Assembly: GCA_023052935.1 (NCBI GenBank)
Contig: CM041292.1
Location: 138,398,951-138,462,950 of the forward strand
DNA from: Piezodorus guildinii
Lineage: Eukaryota; Arthropoda; Insecta; Hemiptera; Pentatomidae
Length of the DNA: 64,000 nt
Direction of reading: 5' to 3'
This document shows positions 1 to 10,564 of the stretch, in pieces. Made by a program: the position numbers and the translations under genes. Below the pieces are notes generated by a model that had not been told where the DNA came from, did no database searches, and worked only from the letters and a program-made list of their open reading frames with translations. How positions within the stretch are numbered: position 1 is the first letter of the stretch; each line of letters opens with the position of its first letter.

Positions 1-477
1 AGATCAAGATCTACACCCGCTGTATGTGCTCTGTGCCTCAAGGACCACCCGGCTAACTACAAGGGATGTGAAATCTACAAGAAACTCCGAACCAGATACC
101 AAAAACCTCAGGATACGGATGAAACAGCTGCACCAACCAGAAGCAGAAGAGAACCATCTAAACATGTAAATTCTAACGTGTCATTTGCCCACTTGCTTGG
201 AGGCGGAAACCAGAATCATGAAGTCGAGGCACTGCCGGAACAACGTTTTCCTCAACAATCTCAATCTATTGTACAACAATCTACTTCTCAAAGTTTACCT
301 AATCTTCAAAAAACTCCTCAACATCAAATTCCTCATATCCCTTCACCATCAAACGTCACAGATCTTACCAGTCTAATGACATCGTTCATCTCCGAAATGA
401 AATCTCTTGTTATGCCGCTTATATCACTCCTTACAAATCTAGTATCAAATTTAATCCCTGCCTTGAAAAATCCTTAA
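1..477 (+). CDS. Jockey-type ORF1 (gag-like nucleic-acid-binding protein), C-terminal part
   Basis: The frame is open from base 1 to the TAA at 475-477, so this is the C-terminal 158 residues of a longer protein. Near its start is a zinc knuckle of the form CX2CX3HX6C (CALCLKDHPANYKGC), typical of the last knuckle in Jockey-type gag proteins that bind the element RNA. After it come a basic stretch (TRSRREPSKH), a Q/S/P-rich linker, and a hydrophobic tail with LMTSFISEMKSLVMPL followed by LISLLTNLV. The upstream PRE_C2HC-type region and first knuckles would be off the window. The stop codon directly abuts the ORF2 start (TAAATG). Identification rests on the knuckle and on its position before ORF2. 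Confidence 0.85.
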   Translation, partial: RSRSTPAVCALCLKDHPANYKGCEIYKKLRTRYQKPQDTDETAAPTRSRREPSKHVNSNVSFAHLLGGGNQNHEVEALPEQRFPQQSQSIVQQSTSQSLPNLQKTPQHQIPHIPSPSNVTDLTSLMTSFISEMKSLVMPLISLLTNLVSNLIPALKNP

Positions 478-3164
478 ATGAATTCACCTAACTCCTTATC
501 CATTCTCCTTTGGAATGCGAATGGTGTTAGAAATCATACTGACGAACTGACAGCGTTGTTGCAAGACAAAACAATCGATGTTGCACTTATAACTGAAACA
601 AGACTAACCACTAAACAGTACTTCAAAATACCGCAGTACATGACATACCGTACTGACCACCCAGACGGCAAAGCCCATGCCGGTTCTGCTATCATTGTCC
701 ACCAATCCCTCTCTCATCATTTACTCCCACTTCCCACCTATGATTTCCTACAAGCCACAGCCATAGTAATCAAGACTTTTTCCTTTCCGGTAACCCTCAC
801 ATCTGCATATTGCCCTCCTAAACATTCCATTTCCAATTCCGAATTTGTATCCTTCCTGGATTCCTTAGGAAATTGCTTCATTCTGGGTGCAGACTTAAAC
901 GCCAAGCATCAGCAGTGGGGTTCCAGAACCACGAATTCTCGGGGACGAAATTTGCTGTCTGCACTCAACTCCCGAAATTTTAATATCCTGCCTCCTGACT
1001 CCCCTACCTACTGGCCAACCGATCCTAACCGCAATCCTGACATACTCGACTTCTTTATCCACAGCGGATTAGGCTCCCTCAACTTGTCTGTAACTCGCCT
1101 TGATGAACTATCCTCAGACCATAGTCCACTGATCCTAAAAGTATCTCTCACTCCAATTCCAAAACCCATTCCACCATCATTCATCCGAGGCCCTGTCAAC
1201 TGGAACCTTTTCCGCCAAATCCTAACCGATAATATTGACCTCAGAGTAACCCTCAAAACCCCAGATGACCTAGATAATTCCGTCTATTCCTTTACCACCG
1301 CCATCCAACAAGCTGTCTGGACTGCCTCCTCTCCTAAACACTCCAATATAAATCCTCACCAAAATCATTTTCCACAACATATTAGAGACCTCATCCATAC
1401 CAAACGCCGAGCAAGATCATTATGGCAGCGCACCCGACACCCAACAGATCGCCGCTCCTATAACTTCTATTGTAGACAATTGAAGAGGGAGTTGGCGACC
1501 TTCCGTTCCCAGTCCTTTAATTCCTACCTCTCCTCTCTATCAGATCGTGATAATTCCCTGTGGAATATCACGAAAAAGATCCTAAAATACCATCAAGTTT
1601 CCCATCCTCTCCGACGTTGTGATGACTCCTGGGCTGCGTCTGATGAAGATAAAGCCGAGGAATTCGCCACACACCTCTCCAAAGTTTTCACTCCTCACCC
1701 GGAATCCCACGCCAATCACACACCGCAACAGTGCAAGACTTTCTTATGTCACCAATTCCACTTTCCCAACCTCCTAAAGCTATTAATCCCTCTGAGGTCA
1801 AATATCTTCTCCAAAAACTGACCCTCCGTAAATCTCCTGGACACGATCTCCTTACTCCCCAGATCCTCCGACAACTTCCGCAGAAAGCTATTATATTCCT
1901 TACTTATATTTACAACTGCATCCTACGCACCACCTATTTTCCTCTGTTATGGAAACATTCCACTATCATTCTTTTTCTAAAACCAGGCAAACCTTCCAAC
2001 AACACTTCATCCTACAGGCCTATTAGTCTACTCCCCATCCTCTCAAAAATCTTCGAAAGGCTTCTTCTTAAACGTATCCTACCCATATTAGAATCTCAAA
2101 ATCTTCCTTCCCATCAGTTTGGATTCCGTCCTCAGCATTCCACAGTTCAACAGGGGCTCCGAGTTGTAGACCATATTTCCTCAGCTCTTGAATGCAAAGA
2201 GTATTGTTCTGGTGCGTTTCTGGACATTGCGCAAGCTTTTGACCGGGTATGGCACACCGGATTACTCTTCAAGCTTAAAACGCATTTACCCCAGTCTCTA
2301 TACCTCATTCTACGATCCTATCTCTCAAACCGCTCCTTCCGAGTTCGCTGTGGTGTAGAATTTTCTAGCCTTTATCCCGTTGAGGCCGGTGTTCCTCAAG
2401 GCAGCGTCTTGGGACCCGTCCTCTACATCCTTTACACTGCTGATATTCCTAATCATCCTGACACCTTTCTGGCAACATTTGCAGATGACACCGCCATCCT
2501 ATCATCCAATTCCGATCCTGAAATAGCATCCTTAATCCTGCAAAGACACCTTTGTCTTATCGAGGACTGGTGTAATGCTTGGCGTATTAAGGTTAATGAA
2601 AGCAAATGCACCCACGTCACCTTCACCCTTCGACGCCAATCCTGTCCAATGGTTAATTTCAATTCCATACCGCTTCCTTCCTCAGACACAGTCCGGTATC
2701 TTGGCTTACTACTAGACAAAAGATTGACGTGGAACCCACATACAAGACTTAAACGAAAAGAACTCAACAGACGATTCGGACAGTTATACAGACTACTAAA
2801 CAGAAAATCTAAGCTTACAGTTGACAACAAATTATTACTTTACAAGACAATACTGAAGCCAATGTGGACCTACGGACTTGAACTGTGGGGAACAGCCAAA
2901 CGTTCTAACATCAAACGCATTCAATCCTTTCAATCCAAAGTCCTCCGAACAATAGTAAATGCTCCTTATTATGTCTCCAACTATACCTTGCACCACGACC
3001 TTAATGTTCCATTTATTTCAGACCTGATTCCATCTAAATTTTCCAAATTCCACCAGAACCTCATTCATCATCCTAATCCTCTAGCACAATCCCTATCCAG
3101 CTCCACTCATCCATACAACCCACCTAGAAGGTTGAAACGGCAGTGGCCCCGCGACCTGTTGTAA
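478..3164 (+). pseudogene. Jockey-type ORF2: endonuclease-reverse transcriptase, one frameshift
   Basis: ORF2 starts at ATG 478, immediately after the ORF1 stop. Residues 1-225 form an AP-type endonuclease that nicks target DNA, with WNANGV, a TETR glutamate, AGSAII, GADLNAKHQQWGS and SSDHSPL, so the N, E, D/N and D-H catalytic elements are all present. Frame 1 stops at 1819-1821. The continuation is in frame 3 and is recognisable from about 1735 (SPIPLSQPPKAI), so one base was lost (or two gained) around 1690-1745. The reverse transcriptase that follows has SSYRPISLLPILSKIFERLL, FLDIAQAFDRVW, GVPQGSVLGP and the catalytic FADD (LATFADDTAIL), then the usual Jockey C-terminal region ending PRRLKRQWPRDLL before TAA at 3162. 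Apart from the frameshift no other break is visible. The protein would drive target-primed reverse transcription of its own RNA. Confidence 0.92.
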
Positions 3165-3436
3165 ATATATTGGAGTTCTAGCACTGGCTAGATTCTCCAC
3201 TCAATGTGATGTACGTATGAGTGTGTGTATGTGTATATAGGTATAAATGAATTCTTGACTATTGTATTGATTCATTATTGTGTATATATTTTATTGTAAT
3301 TTTATTCCGTGTAAATATTGTATGAATGTAGTATGTATGATATCTTTCAGCACTACTATTAATGTCCAAATTGGGACAGATTGTAATTTTACTGAATAAA
3401 AATTGTTGTTGTTGATATAAAAAAAAAAAAAAAAAA
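3165..3436 (+). other. 3'UTR and poly(A) tail of the Jockey-type element
   Basis: After the ORF2 stop there are about 250 nt of AT-rich 3'UTR, an AATAAA at 3395-3400 and a run of A from 3419 to 3436. This is the integrated poly(A) of the element. The segment TATTGTATGAATGTAGTA recurs in similar form near 15435 and 16990, so related 3' ends are present there. The flank after the A-run is unremarkable AT-rich DNA. Confidence 0.8.
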
Positions 3437-5240
3437 TTCCTAAATACCTGAATTTCCTTTATACAAATGACAGGTCCATTAAAAAAAATAGTACTATGTG
3501 TACAACCAGTCTGCATCACATTCAGATTAGGATGACGCTTCAAGATAATATATCTCTACAGGGTGATGACGTTTTACAATTAAATGAAACAATAATAAAA
3601 AAAACATACACTCTCAACATAATCTACTTTAACGAACGTACTCTTCTTTCCAACAAAATTAAAGCGCAAATCGAAACTATAAAAAAAAAAAAAAAAATTC
3701 ACTTCTATCAGCAGTCCCTATGACTGCCTGATTTTTTTTTTTAATTTATAGATGTGAATGATTCAAGTAATATTACTGAGCAAGTAATATGTCCTGATAG
3801 TTCTTCAAATGATTATCGACGGATGTGTCAGGAACTGAATAAATAGATTGCTGACATCTTCCAATTTTAGACATTAATAATCTCAATAGGAAGTGAATTA
3901 TAATGATTGCATACTTATTTATCAATAACATTTATGGTGTAGTTTCTTACGAAAAATTATGGGAATTGAGGTCATTAAAGTTATTATAATATAGCGAATC
4001 GTAGATCGCTCAATATCTTCTGATCATAAATTACATTCTCAATACTGTTCACAACCCTAAGGTGTTAAAAATATTTTGAAAGAATTATTTTTATTTTTTT
4101 TTTAACCCTTAGTCTCACTACTGTTTGTTTCCATGTTATTGTGCCCAAGAGTTTGATTTACATTAATTTCTGAATATTCATGGCAAAAACCTTCCGACGT
4201 CATTCCGCCTATTACATCAGAATTGAATAAGAGTTTATGCAAATTCACCTCGGTCCGAAGTACCTCGTACTCTTTAAGATCGAAAAAACGTAAATTCTTT
4301 TTTCCCTCCACCTCTCTATGTAAATATATCCTAATACAGAAGGCGGTGACACAACTGGAATTTATTCAAACTCCGATGACGTGGAGCATTTTGTGCTTAT
4401 TCACCGTCCTAAATGAATGCGAAGGGCATTGTTGTTGATGTCCTGGAAAAGATTCAGTTGAAAATAATACAGCTTGGTTTAAATAAGCTGGACTTGTTGT
4501 AATAATGTACTTAAAGATTTATAATAAAATATACTAAGTAACTTGTGGATCTGAAACAAAAACAAAAGAAGAAAATTCAGATAGTCATATGGACTGCCGA
4601 TAGAAGTGAAAACTTTTTTAAATTCGCAATTTGCCCTGGAATTAAGTTAGAAGTGAGTTTGTAAAAGTAGAGTATGTTGAGAATGTATGTTTTGTTGTTA
4701 TTGTTAACATCATCATCTTGTAGGATATATCATCTTGAATTATGCCATCGTAATCTGAATGTGAGTGTAGACTGTTTAAAATTAGAAAATAAAGGTATTT
4801 TAAAATATAGTTATATCTTTGCTAATATTATAAAGACATTTTTCTTAAGTTCAATTATCAAAGTCCAACTTTCAAATACATTACCTCCTAGACAGAGTTC
4901 TATTTATTAGTTCAAAAGCAATCATTATTTGAGACATACTTTGGAATGTATGTAGGTGTGTAACACTGGGGAATGTGCAACACAGAGATAACCTCAGTTT
5001 ATCTTCCAAGCAAAAAAAAAAAGTTTTAATTATTAATAAAATATGCATTGTGCTTAATTGAAATCTATATAATTAAATTCAATTTAATTTTTAAATGTCA
5101 TATTTAACATATTATCAAGTTAAGATCATTATCAAGATATTCTTATCAATTTCGTTTTACTAAGATTTAAATATTTAGAACAAGATCATCATGATTTAGC
5201 TTTGTGTGTTTGAATATTTCCGTGAAAAGTAATGTTCTAA
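3437..5240. other. Intergenic AT-rich DNA, nothing assigned
   Basis: I see only short chance ORFs, A-runs (for example 3682-3697) and no recognisable domain or repeat. A slightly less AT-rich patch at 4180-4440 has overlapping short ORFs on both strands, but neither resembles a known protein. Confidence 0.5.
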
Positions 5241-5253
5241 TAATGTTTACAAA

Positions 5254-5619
5254 TATCGATATTTTAGTGTCAAGAGAATTAATATATCCGTGACTTTAAC
5301 TTAATATGCAGTAAGAGGTAAGTTCTAAGACATATTTTATAAACCATGTCATATTACTCATTTCGATTGCTTTTTATTAAAATTCAATTAAATACTGAAA
5401 TAAAGATATTGTAAATATCGATGTTTTTGTGTCGTTATTAAACCGGTATCGACAACTTTCTCGCAAATTGATATCAATATCCTATCTCTAGTGGACATGA
5501 ATACACAGACCGCTGCGCATGCACCAGTCTAGAGTATGTTGGTAACGCAAAACGTCACCATAGTAATGAAATCATAGCTTTTACCTCTGCCAAAAAATCG
5601 CATAATTGATCGCATGCGC
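5254..5619. promoter_or_regulatory. Promoter-like motif cluster (DRE, NRF-1-like, X-box-like)
   Basis: Within 370 bp there is a perfect palindromic DRE (TATCGATA, 5254-5261), two near matches (5416-5423 and GTATCGAC near 5446), TGCGCATGCA at 5514-5523, GTCACCATAGTAATG at 5554-5568 that resembles an RFX X-box, and GCATGCGC at 5612-5619. DRE and NRF-1-type sites are typical of TATA-less housekeeping promoters in insects. CpG is relatively frequent here against the AT-rich background. A 51-codon ORF begins at 5723 with no recognisable domain, so no gene can be named. The call is inference from motif clustering. Confidence 0.3.
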
Positions 5620-5960
5620 GTAAAGAAGTTATCACTTCAAAAAATAAAAACAACTTCCACGGTTTCGTATGTTTTATAATTCGGAATTTCCGCTAAAACT
5701 AGATTGAATAAATTAATTTAAAATGTTGCAGGAAATACGTAAAAAAATAGTGAACAATGTAGCTTTGTTTATGTTCGTAACATTCAATAAAGTTAGAATC
5801 GATCATAATTACTTTGAGATGATCGAGGTTCAATCGGGTTTGAAAAAATATTACTCTCACTTGTTTTATTTAATTTAGCAGTAGAATATGTCATAGAAAA
5901 GGTGACGCGAACCAAGAAATATTTAAATATCTTGTGGTAAAATTTCGGCTCTAGAGTAAA

Positions 5961-6171
5961 CAGATAATTTGTAACTGCTGGACGAAGATATGTTCAATAG
6001 TGGAAACGTTGAGGATTTTGTACGAAATTGGTATATCAGAATATACGTTTAAACACTTTGAGAAATTCAAGTCTGATGATTTCAATGATGATGAACTCGA
6101 AAAAAGAAATCCACGAAGTGATAAAGTCGCGATTAAATGCGTGTTATTATTCAGTTGCGAAATTACTTAGC
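5961..6171 (+). pseudogene. Possible degenerate mariner-like helix-turn-helix fragment
   Basis: One frame reads through 69 codons to a TAG and contains FKHFEKFKSDDFNDDELEKRNP. This resembles the motif that follows the second helix-turn-helix in mariner transposases (a W-F-x-x-F-K-S-G-D-F-D pattern), but the tryptophan and the catalytic region are missing. No inverted repeats were recognised. Similarity could be fortuitous. Confidence 0.22.
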
Positions 6172-6212
6172 TCGCTGTTTCTGCCTAGGAGCTCATTAAA
6201 GCTTGGAATTTA

Positions 6213-6560
6213 TTAAACCATTATTACCCCGACGGTTCTATACGGATGTGGAGCATTGTCGCTTACTTTGAACATGAACAATGCCCTATGGTTTTCAAGA
6301 ATGAGGTACTACGTAAAATATTTTATCGAATGAGAGATGAGGACACTGGGGAATTCAGAAGGTTACACAACACGGAGTTGCGGAGCTTGTTTCCTGTCAT
6401 TATAATTGAGTTGATAGTATCTCTGCGACTCAAATGGCCAAATCGGGGCTGAATCGACTGAAAGGTAGGCCGAGGCGTCGGTGGAAAAATAGGGACGGAG
6501 ACTAGTAGACAAATCTGTGACGAATCCCATAGGCAATATTTGGCGTTATCGGCATCGAAC
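6213..6560 (+). pseudogene. Relic of RTE-like reverse transcriptase C-terminus
   Basis: Broken frames give YGCG-ALSLTL, then KNEVLRKIFYRMRDEDTGEF, RRLHNTELRSLF, IELIVSLRLKWPN and LKGRPRRRWKN. These match in order the C-terminal segment of an RTE-like non-LTR element (YGCETW...VLRKIFG...LHNAEL...RRLKWA...GRPKRRWED). The better preserved copy of the same region lies on the minus strand at 46087-46540. Several frameshifts and stops are present. Nothing of the reverse transcriptase catalytic core remains here. Confidence 0.7.
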
Positions 6561-6834
6561 CTGTTATTATTAATAATATGTTGTTGAACAATGTTTAGAG
6601 TTTCTTCTGAAGAATGGTTTTTAAGAAGAAAATTCAATGTAGTCAAGAGATAATAACATTCCTTTTACAAGACAAAAGAGAGGAAATATCTTGTTTAAAA
6701 GCTATTATATCTCCAAGTTTTTTTTTCCATTAAAAATGATACTTTTTCGCTTAGATGACACATTAGAAAACACAGGACCCGTGAGAACAAAAAATGAACA
6801 CCACTTGAAAAAAAAAACAACATGAAAACATTAT

Positions 6835-6960
6835 AGACTCCGGTTTAGGAATTCTCTGCCCGATAAGGTGGAGGCAGGAGCGGTTAGAAGGTAGAACACT
6901 GGGATAGCTTAATGTGTCATCGTCCCAACTTTTTCTTTTACCTTCTATAAGTCTATAGAC
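6835..6960 (+). pseudogene. Possible non-LTR ORF2 C-terminal scrap
   Basis: One frame reads FRNSLPDKVEAGAVRR before a stop, resembling the NSLP-x-x-V-x-x-A-x-S-V tail of many non-LTR reverse transcriptases. The following sequence again looks like a short decayed coding tail. It is too short for family assignment. Confidence 0.25.
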
Positions 6961-7080
6961 ATTTAATTTTTATTTTATTCTAGTGGGTCTAATTAGGTGT
7001 AGATTATTTCAGGTGAAGGTCGAAGTTTGATATAAAATTTGAGGCTAATAATTAAATTCACCACTATTTTGTTTTATTAT

Positions 7081-7118
7081 AAATCAATAAGTTTCGGCTA
7101 TGATACCATCTTCAAGTG
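7081..7118 (-). ncRNA. Hammerhead-like motif (degenerate)
   Basis: On the minus strand the order is TTGAAGA, then TGGTATCATA, then GCCGAAAC, the same arrangement as the better motifs at 18163-18200 and 61938-61976: a CTGANGA-like box, a short hairpin, then GAAAC. Here the stem is weak and the first box has a substitution. It is probably a decayed 3' or terminal piece of a Penelope-like or related element. Confidence 0.25.
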
Positions 7119-9241
7119 CAAGAAAAATTTTAATTTTAAGATGAGTGGGTACTTACGTCCATAAGCTTTTTTTCTATCAAAGTTATACATTTTTCTAGTA
7201 ATTTAGAATATGACTTACGTGAAAAAGAAAACTTACTTTAGTGTAAACATTTTTCGATTTATTTGCTAATATCTTCCTTTGTTTTCTGGAGGATATTCTG
7301 CATGATTTGGATTTTATTCTTATCTGAAATCTTTGGTTTTTTGTATTGTACATCCGTATTACTATCTGCAACAATTTTAAATACATTAATTATAAATTTC
7401 ATCTTTTTAGTTATAAATTAATAAAACAACATAAAAATCGTCCGTGTTCTAGTCCACGTTTTTTTTTTTAATATATTTTACTTATTTGTTTTATAAGAAT
7501 TTGTGTAGACATTTTTTGTTAGTTTTTTTTTTTTTTTTAAATAATATTATAATAAAATTATAGGTTAATGCGTATTCGTAGGAACAGAAAAACTTAGAAA
7601 CATATCACATATTTGTAACTGTTACTAGGGTCCATGACTATTTGTTACATTAAGATTTATATAACTATTTAATGACTTATCTATGCAGAGCTCAGTGTGA
7701 AATATTTTTTTTTACTTACAAGTTTTATTTATTTGTTTTATATAAGAACAAAATAAAATCTATTAATCTTGTACTTAAATGCTTATAAACTTTAAATTTG
7801 TTTACAAACTTTAATATTTCTAGTTTGAAATAGTAGATTTTGAGTATTTCAAGAATTATATATACTTTTTTAATAAATTTCAAGATAGCATTATTGTTCC
7901 GCTGCCTTTTGTAGACTCAGAAGAAATTACTATAAACATAAAATTTTACGATAGATTGCAGTATTTAATAAAATCTTAACATATTCATTTTGCCCTGTGG
8001 CTTGACAATATGCTCGTAGAAAGACCTTGGCAATAAGTCTTAAAACTCTTAAGAGAGAAGCAGTAAAGAGGTTTCTGCTGAATTTTTTTCACAGCATTTT
8101 TTATATTACATATATTCAATTATCCGAACTTTTCTGTAACAGCCCTCTTCACTAATTGCTTCGGATTACCGAGATTACACTGTAAAATTCAATTAACACA
8201 GAATTTTTAAGATGAAAAAAAAATCTGGGAAGCTGTAATCGTATTTAAGCAGATAATGTTTTATTTTTCATAAAACTCTATTTTTTTTTTTTTTACTGTT
8301 GTTATCTCTTTTTAGTTTTTTTTTTTTTTTTTTTTTTTAATTTTCATGTATGAAGTAGTTGTTTTATTTTTTCAGTTACTGTATTTTATTATATTTTCGT
8401 TTGTGCATGAATTAATTGTTTTATTTTTCTGTATTCAGTTACTGTTTTATTATATTTTGTTTTGTTTTAATGTATATCACTATCTTCATGATATTATAAG
8501 GTAAATGATATGCCGGTAATATGACTACCTGTTAATGGGTTGGTTCTCTTTGTAAATAATCTCTAAATCTCTACAACTTCGGGTGAATGTTACAGAAAAT
8601 AAATAACATTTTGTAACCCTACTTATGTGTCTGATCTTCTGGCTATCGCACATGGGACTATCTAATTAATTTTATAATTTTCTTTATTGACTGTAAATGC
8701 TTTTTTCAGTATGATTATTAAATAATTTAGGGGGTTATGACTTAGAGAAAAACACATGTCTCTTGGGTTTCCCCTCTCTTCTCACGCCTTTAAGCCGTTT
8801 ATTTGATCATTTGTGATATGAAATATTATGATTATTTTATGAAATATCACAATGATCGAATAAACGAAGATTTGTTGGACAGTCACCACAGCACGACAAA
8901 TAATGCCACTCTTCTTGTTTTTTTTTCCCGAAACAATTATTGGTAAGTAGGTTATACGTTATGCAGTAATTTTCTATAATCAAGTCTGCCGTATTGTGGT
9001 GTTTAAATTATTGAAAATTAATTTGAATTAAAAAATAATTCCATCTTAAGCTTTTTTTTTCTTTTTTTTTTTTTTTATATTATCGAAATGAACTTCAATA
9101 TTTGAAACCAAATCCTATTTGGTCAATCTTAAGCTTCTATGTATAAATTTGCTACTACCGCAACAAAGTATGTAAAGTAAATAGCTGTTTAACGCTCATA
9201 TCGTGGTAGTAGTCCTCTCTAAAGTTACTTAAGACTTCAGA
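7119..9241. other. AT-rich DNA with homopolymer tracts, nothing assigned
   Basis: There are several poly(T) runs (7519-7536, 8281-8294, 8317-8338, 9052-9076) and no ORF with a recognisable domain. The T-runs could be tails of minus-strand retroposons, but I cannot recognise the bodies next to them. Confidence 0.5.
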
Positions 9242-9665
9242 CTAATTAATTTTATTCTCATCCACCTTACGAAAGCATGTAGAAATTTCTCCAACTTGCC
9301 TATTACTGTTATAAATGTAACTTTTTTTTTCATAACTCCAAAGTTTCATACCCAAATAGATGATGTTTCTAGATATTTTCATTTTAAATTTTGTCGGCAG
9401 TTTCTTCTTATTTTTTTGAAAAGAAAATATAATGCAGTCAGTTTTAGATGGATTTATTTGGATGTTTAAGGTATTCAGATGGCTCTTTATGATCTCACAA
9501 TTTTTCTCCACTTGCTTAAGCGCTTTTGAAGGGTTCGTGCTGTTACTATATATCGCCACATCATCGACATACGCCAGGACAGATGTATTTGCATAGTTCC
9601 TACCTAATTATTTCCGCGGTGTAGATATTGGAGAAGGTGGGTGAAAGAACTGCACCTGTTTATAT
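9242..9665 (-). pseudogene. Relic of Jockey-like reverse transcriptase (palm to thumb)
   Basis: On the minus strand 9665-9600 encodes GAVLSPTFSNIYTAEII (motif B' and following) with a stop. Then VLAYVDDVAIYS carries the catalytic YVDD, and an open frame of 105 codons gives INPSKTDCIIFSFQKNKKKL and IIYLGMKL. The same residues in the same order occur in the intact minus-strand copy at 50.5-52.2 kb (VNPKKTDAIVMSFQKGKSAL, ILYLGVTL), so this is a diverged relative of that family. The rest of the element has been lost. Confidence 0.8.
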
Positions 9666-10564
9666 ATGCAAATATTTATCTGAAAAAATAAATTGCATAT
9701 AAAATGTTTCTTTATTATTCTTATGAACTGTTTTAAAAACGAACTCCCCTGAAAAAAAGATGTTATCGATTTAAAATCATGTTGAAAGTACTAATAATAG
9801 TTGTAACTATATAATATATTTTTATCCTAATGGGGAATGGGAATAACTATCCATGGGATCCTCCATCCCATCCTCTAAAATGGGAATCCTAATAGGGATG
9901 GATGGGAATGGACAAAACATAGCATGGACAAAACGTCGCTATTGAAGGATGCCTCCCATATCATGAAAATCCAAAAAATTGGGAAATTTTAGATTCGATA
10001 ATCTATCAAAAATTACATAAGATATTACTTAAATTAAAAAGATTTTAGAAATCGGTATCCTATCAAAACATTTTCTGAGTTGAATTTATATAAAATTATC
10101 CTCTAATTTTACAGAATAACTTGTTACATGTTAATATGTTTTAATACATTTTATTAAATCTGAATGGTAAATATTCCTTCATCCGGTCTGTTGGAATCGC
10201 CCTGTTATAACTCATTACAATTTAGGGATAAAAATGAATTAAATTTATGGAAAGAGAATGCTGCCATCCAATTAAGAATTTTTCCTAAAACTCCATCCTG
10301 GTTCCAATTATTTCCAGAGCCCTTTGGGTGGAGTGGTAATGAAAAAACGAGAACTACCTTAAGCTACCACACAATTACCTGACGGGAATTCCAATTTTCG
10401 TATTAGCGTGGGCTTGTTCTGTTTAAATAACTACATTATAGCTCTAATGTACATTAAAATTTTCCTTTTATGCCTGTTTTGGTAAACTTTCATTAAACTA
10501 TACTGTTTGTTTTATGTTCATTGAACTATATTGTATGTTAATTAGGTGAGATAGTTTTTTTTTA
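9666..10564. other. Unassigned DNA with a GGGAATGG/CCATCCC-rich block
   Basis: Bases 9831-9911 hold an imperfect palindromic block in which runs of GGGAATGG and GGATGG face CCATCCCATCC. It contrasts with the AT-rich flanks. An ORF of 72 codons at 10164-10382 has no recognisable domain. I see no terminal repeats. Confidence 0.4.

Larger units (their letters stand above)
1..3436 (+). mobile_element. Jockey-type non-LTR retrotransposon, 3' 3.4 kb, nearly intact
   Basis: The window opens inside a two-ORF non-LTR retrotransposon. In order are the 3' end of a gag-like ORF1 with a zinc knuckle, an ORF2 with an AP-type endonuclease and a reverse transcriptase, a short 3'UTR with AATAAA, and an 18-nt poly(A). 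There is no RNase H domain after the reverse transcriptase, which fits the Jockey clade. The 5' end lies off the window. The only clear coding lesion is one frameshift between endonuclease and reverse transcriptase, so the copy looks fairly young. Base composition is richer in C than the surrounding DNA, as expected of an element coding region. A related but different copy lies at 63.2-63.8 kb. Confidence 0.93.

Noticed and set aside
3259..3543. 94-codon minus-strand ORF over the Jockey-type 3'UTR
   Set aside because: It crosses the poly(A) tract of the plus-strand element and encodes a poly-F run.
5640..6210. Host gene with exons after the promoter-like cluster
   Set aside because: No conserved domain or consistent splice pattern could be followed; the only similarity (5961-6171) is a weak mariner-like match.
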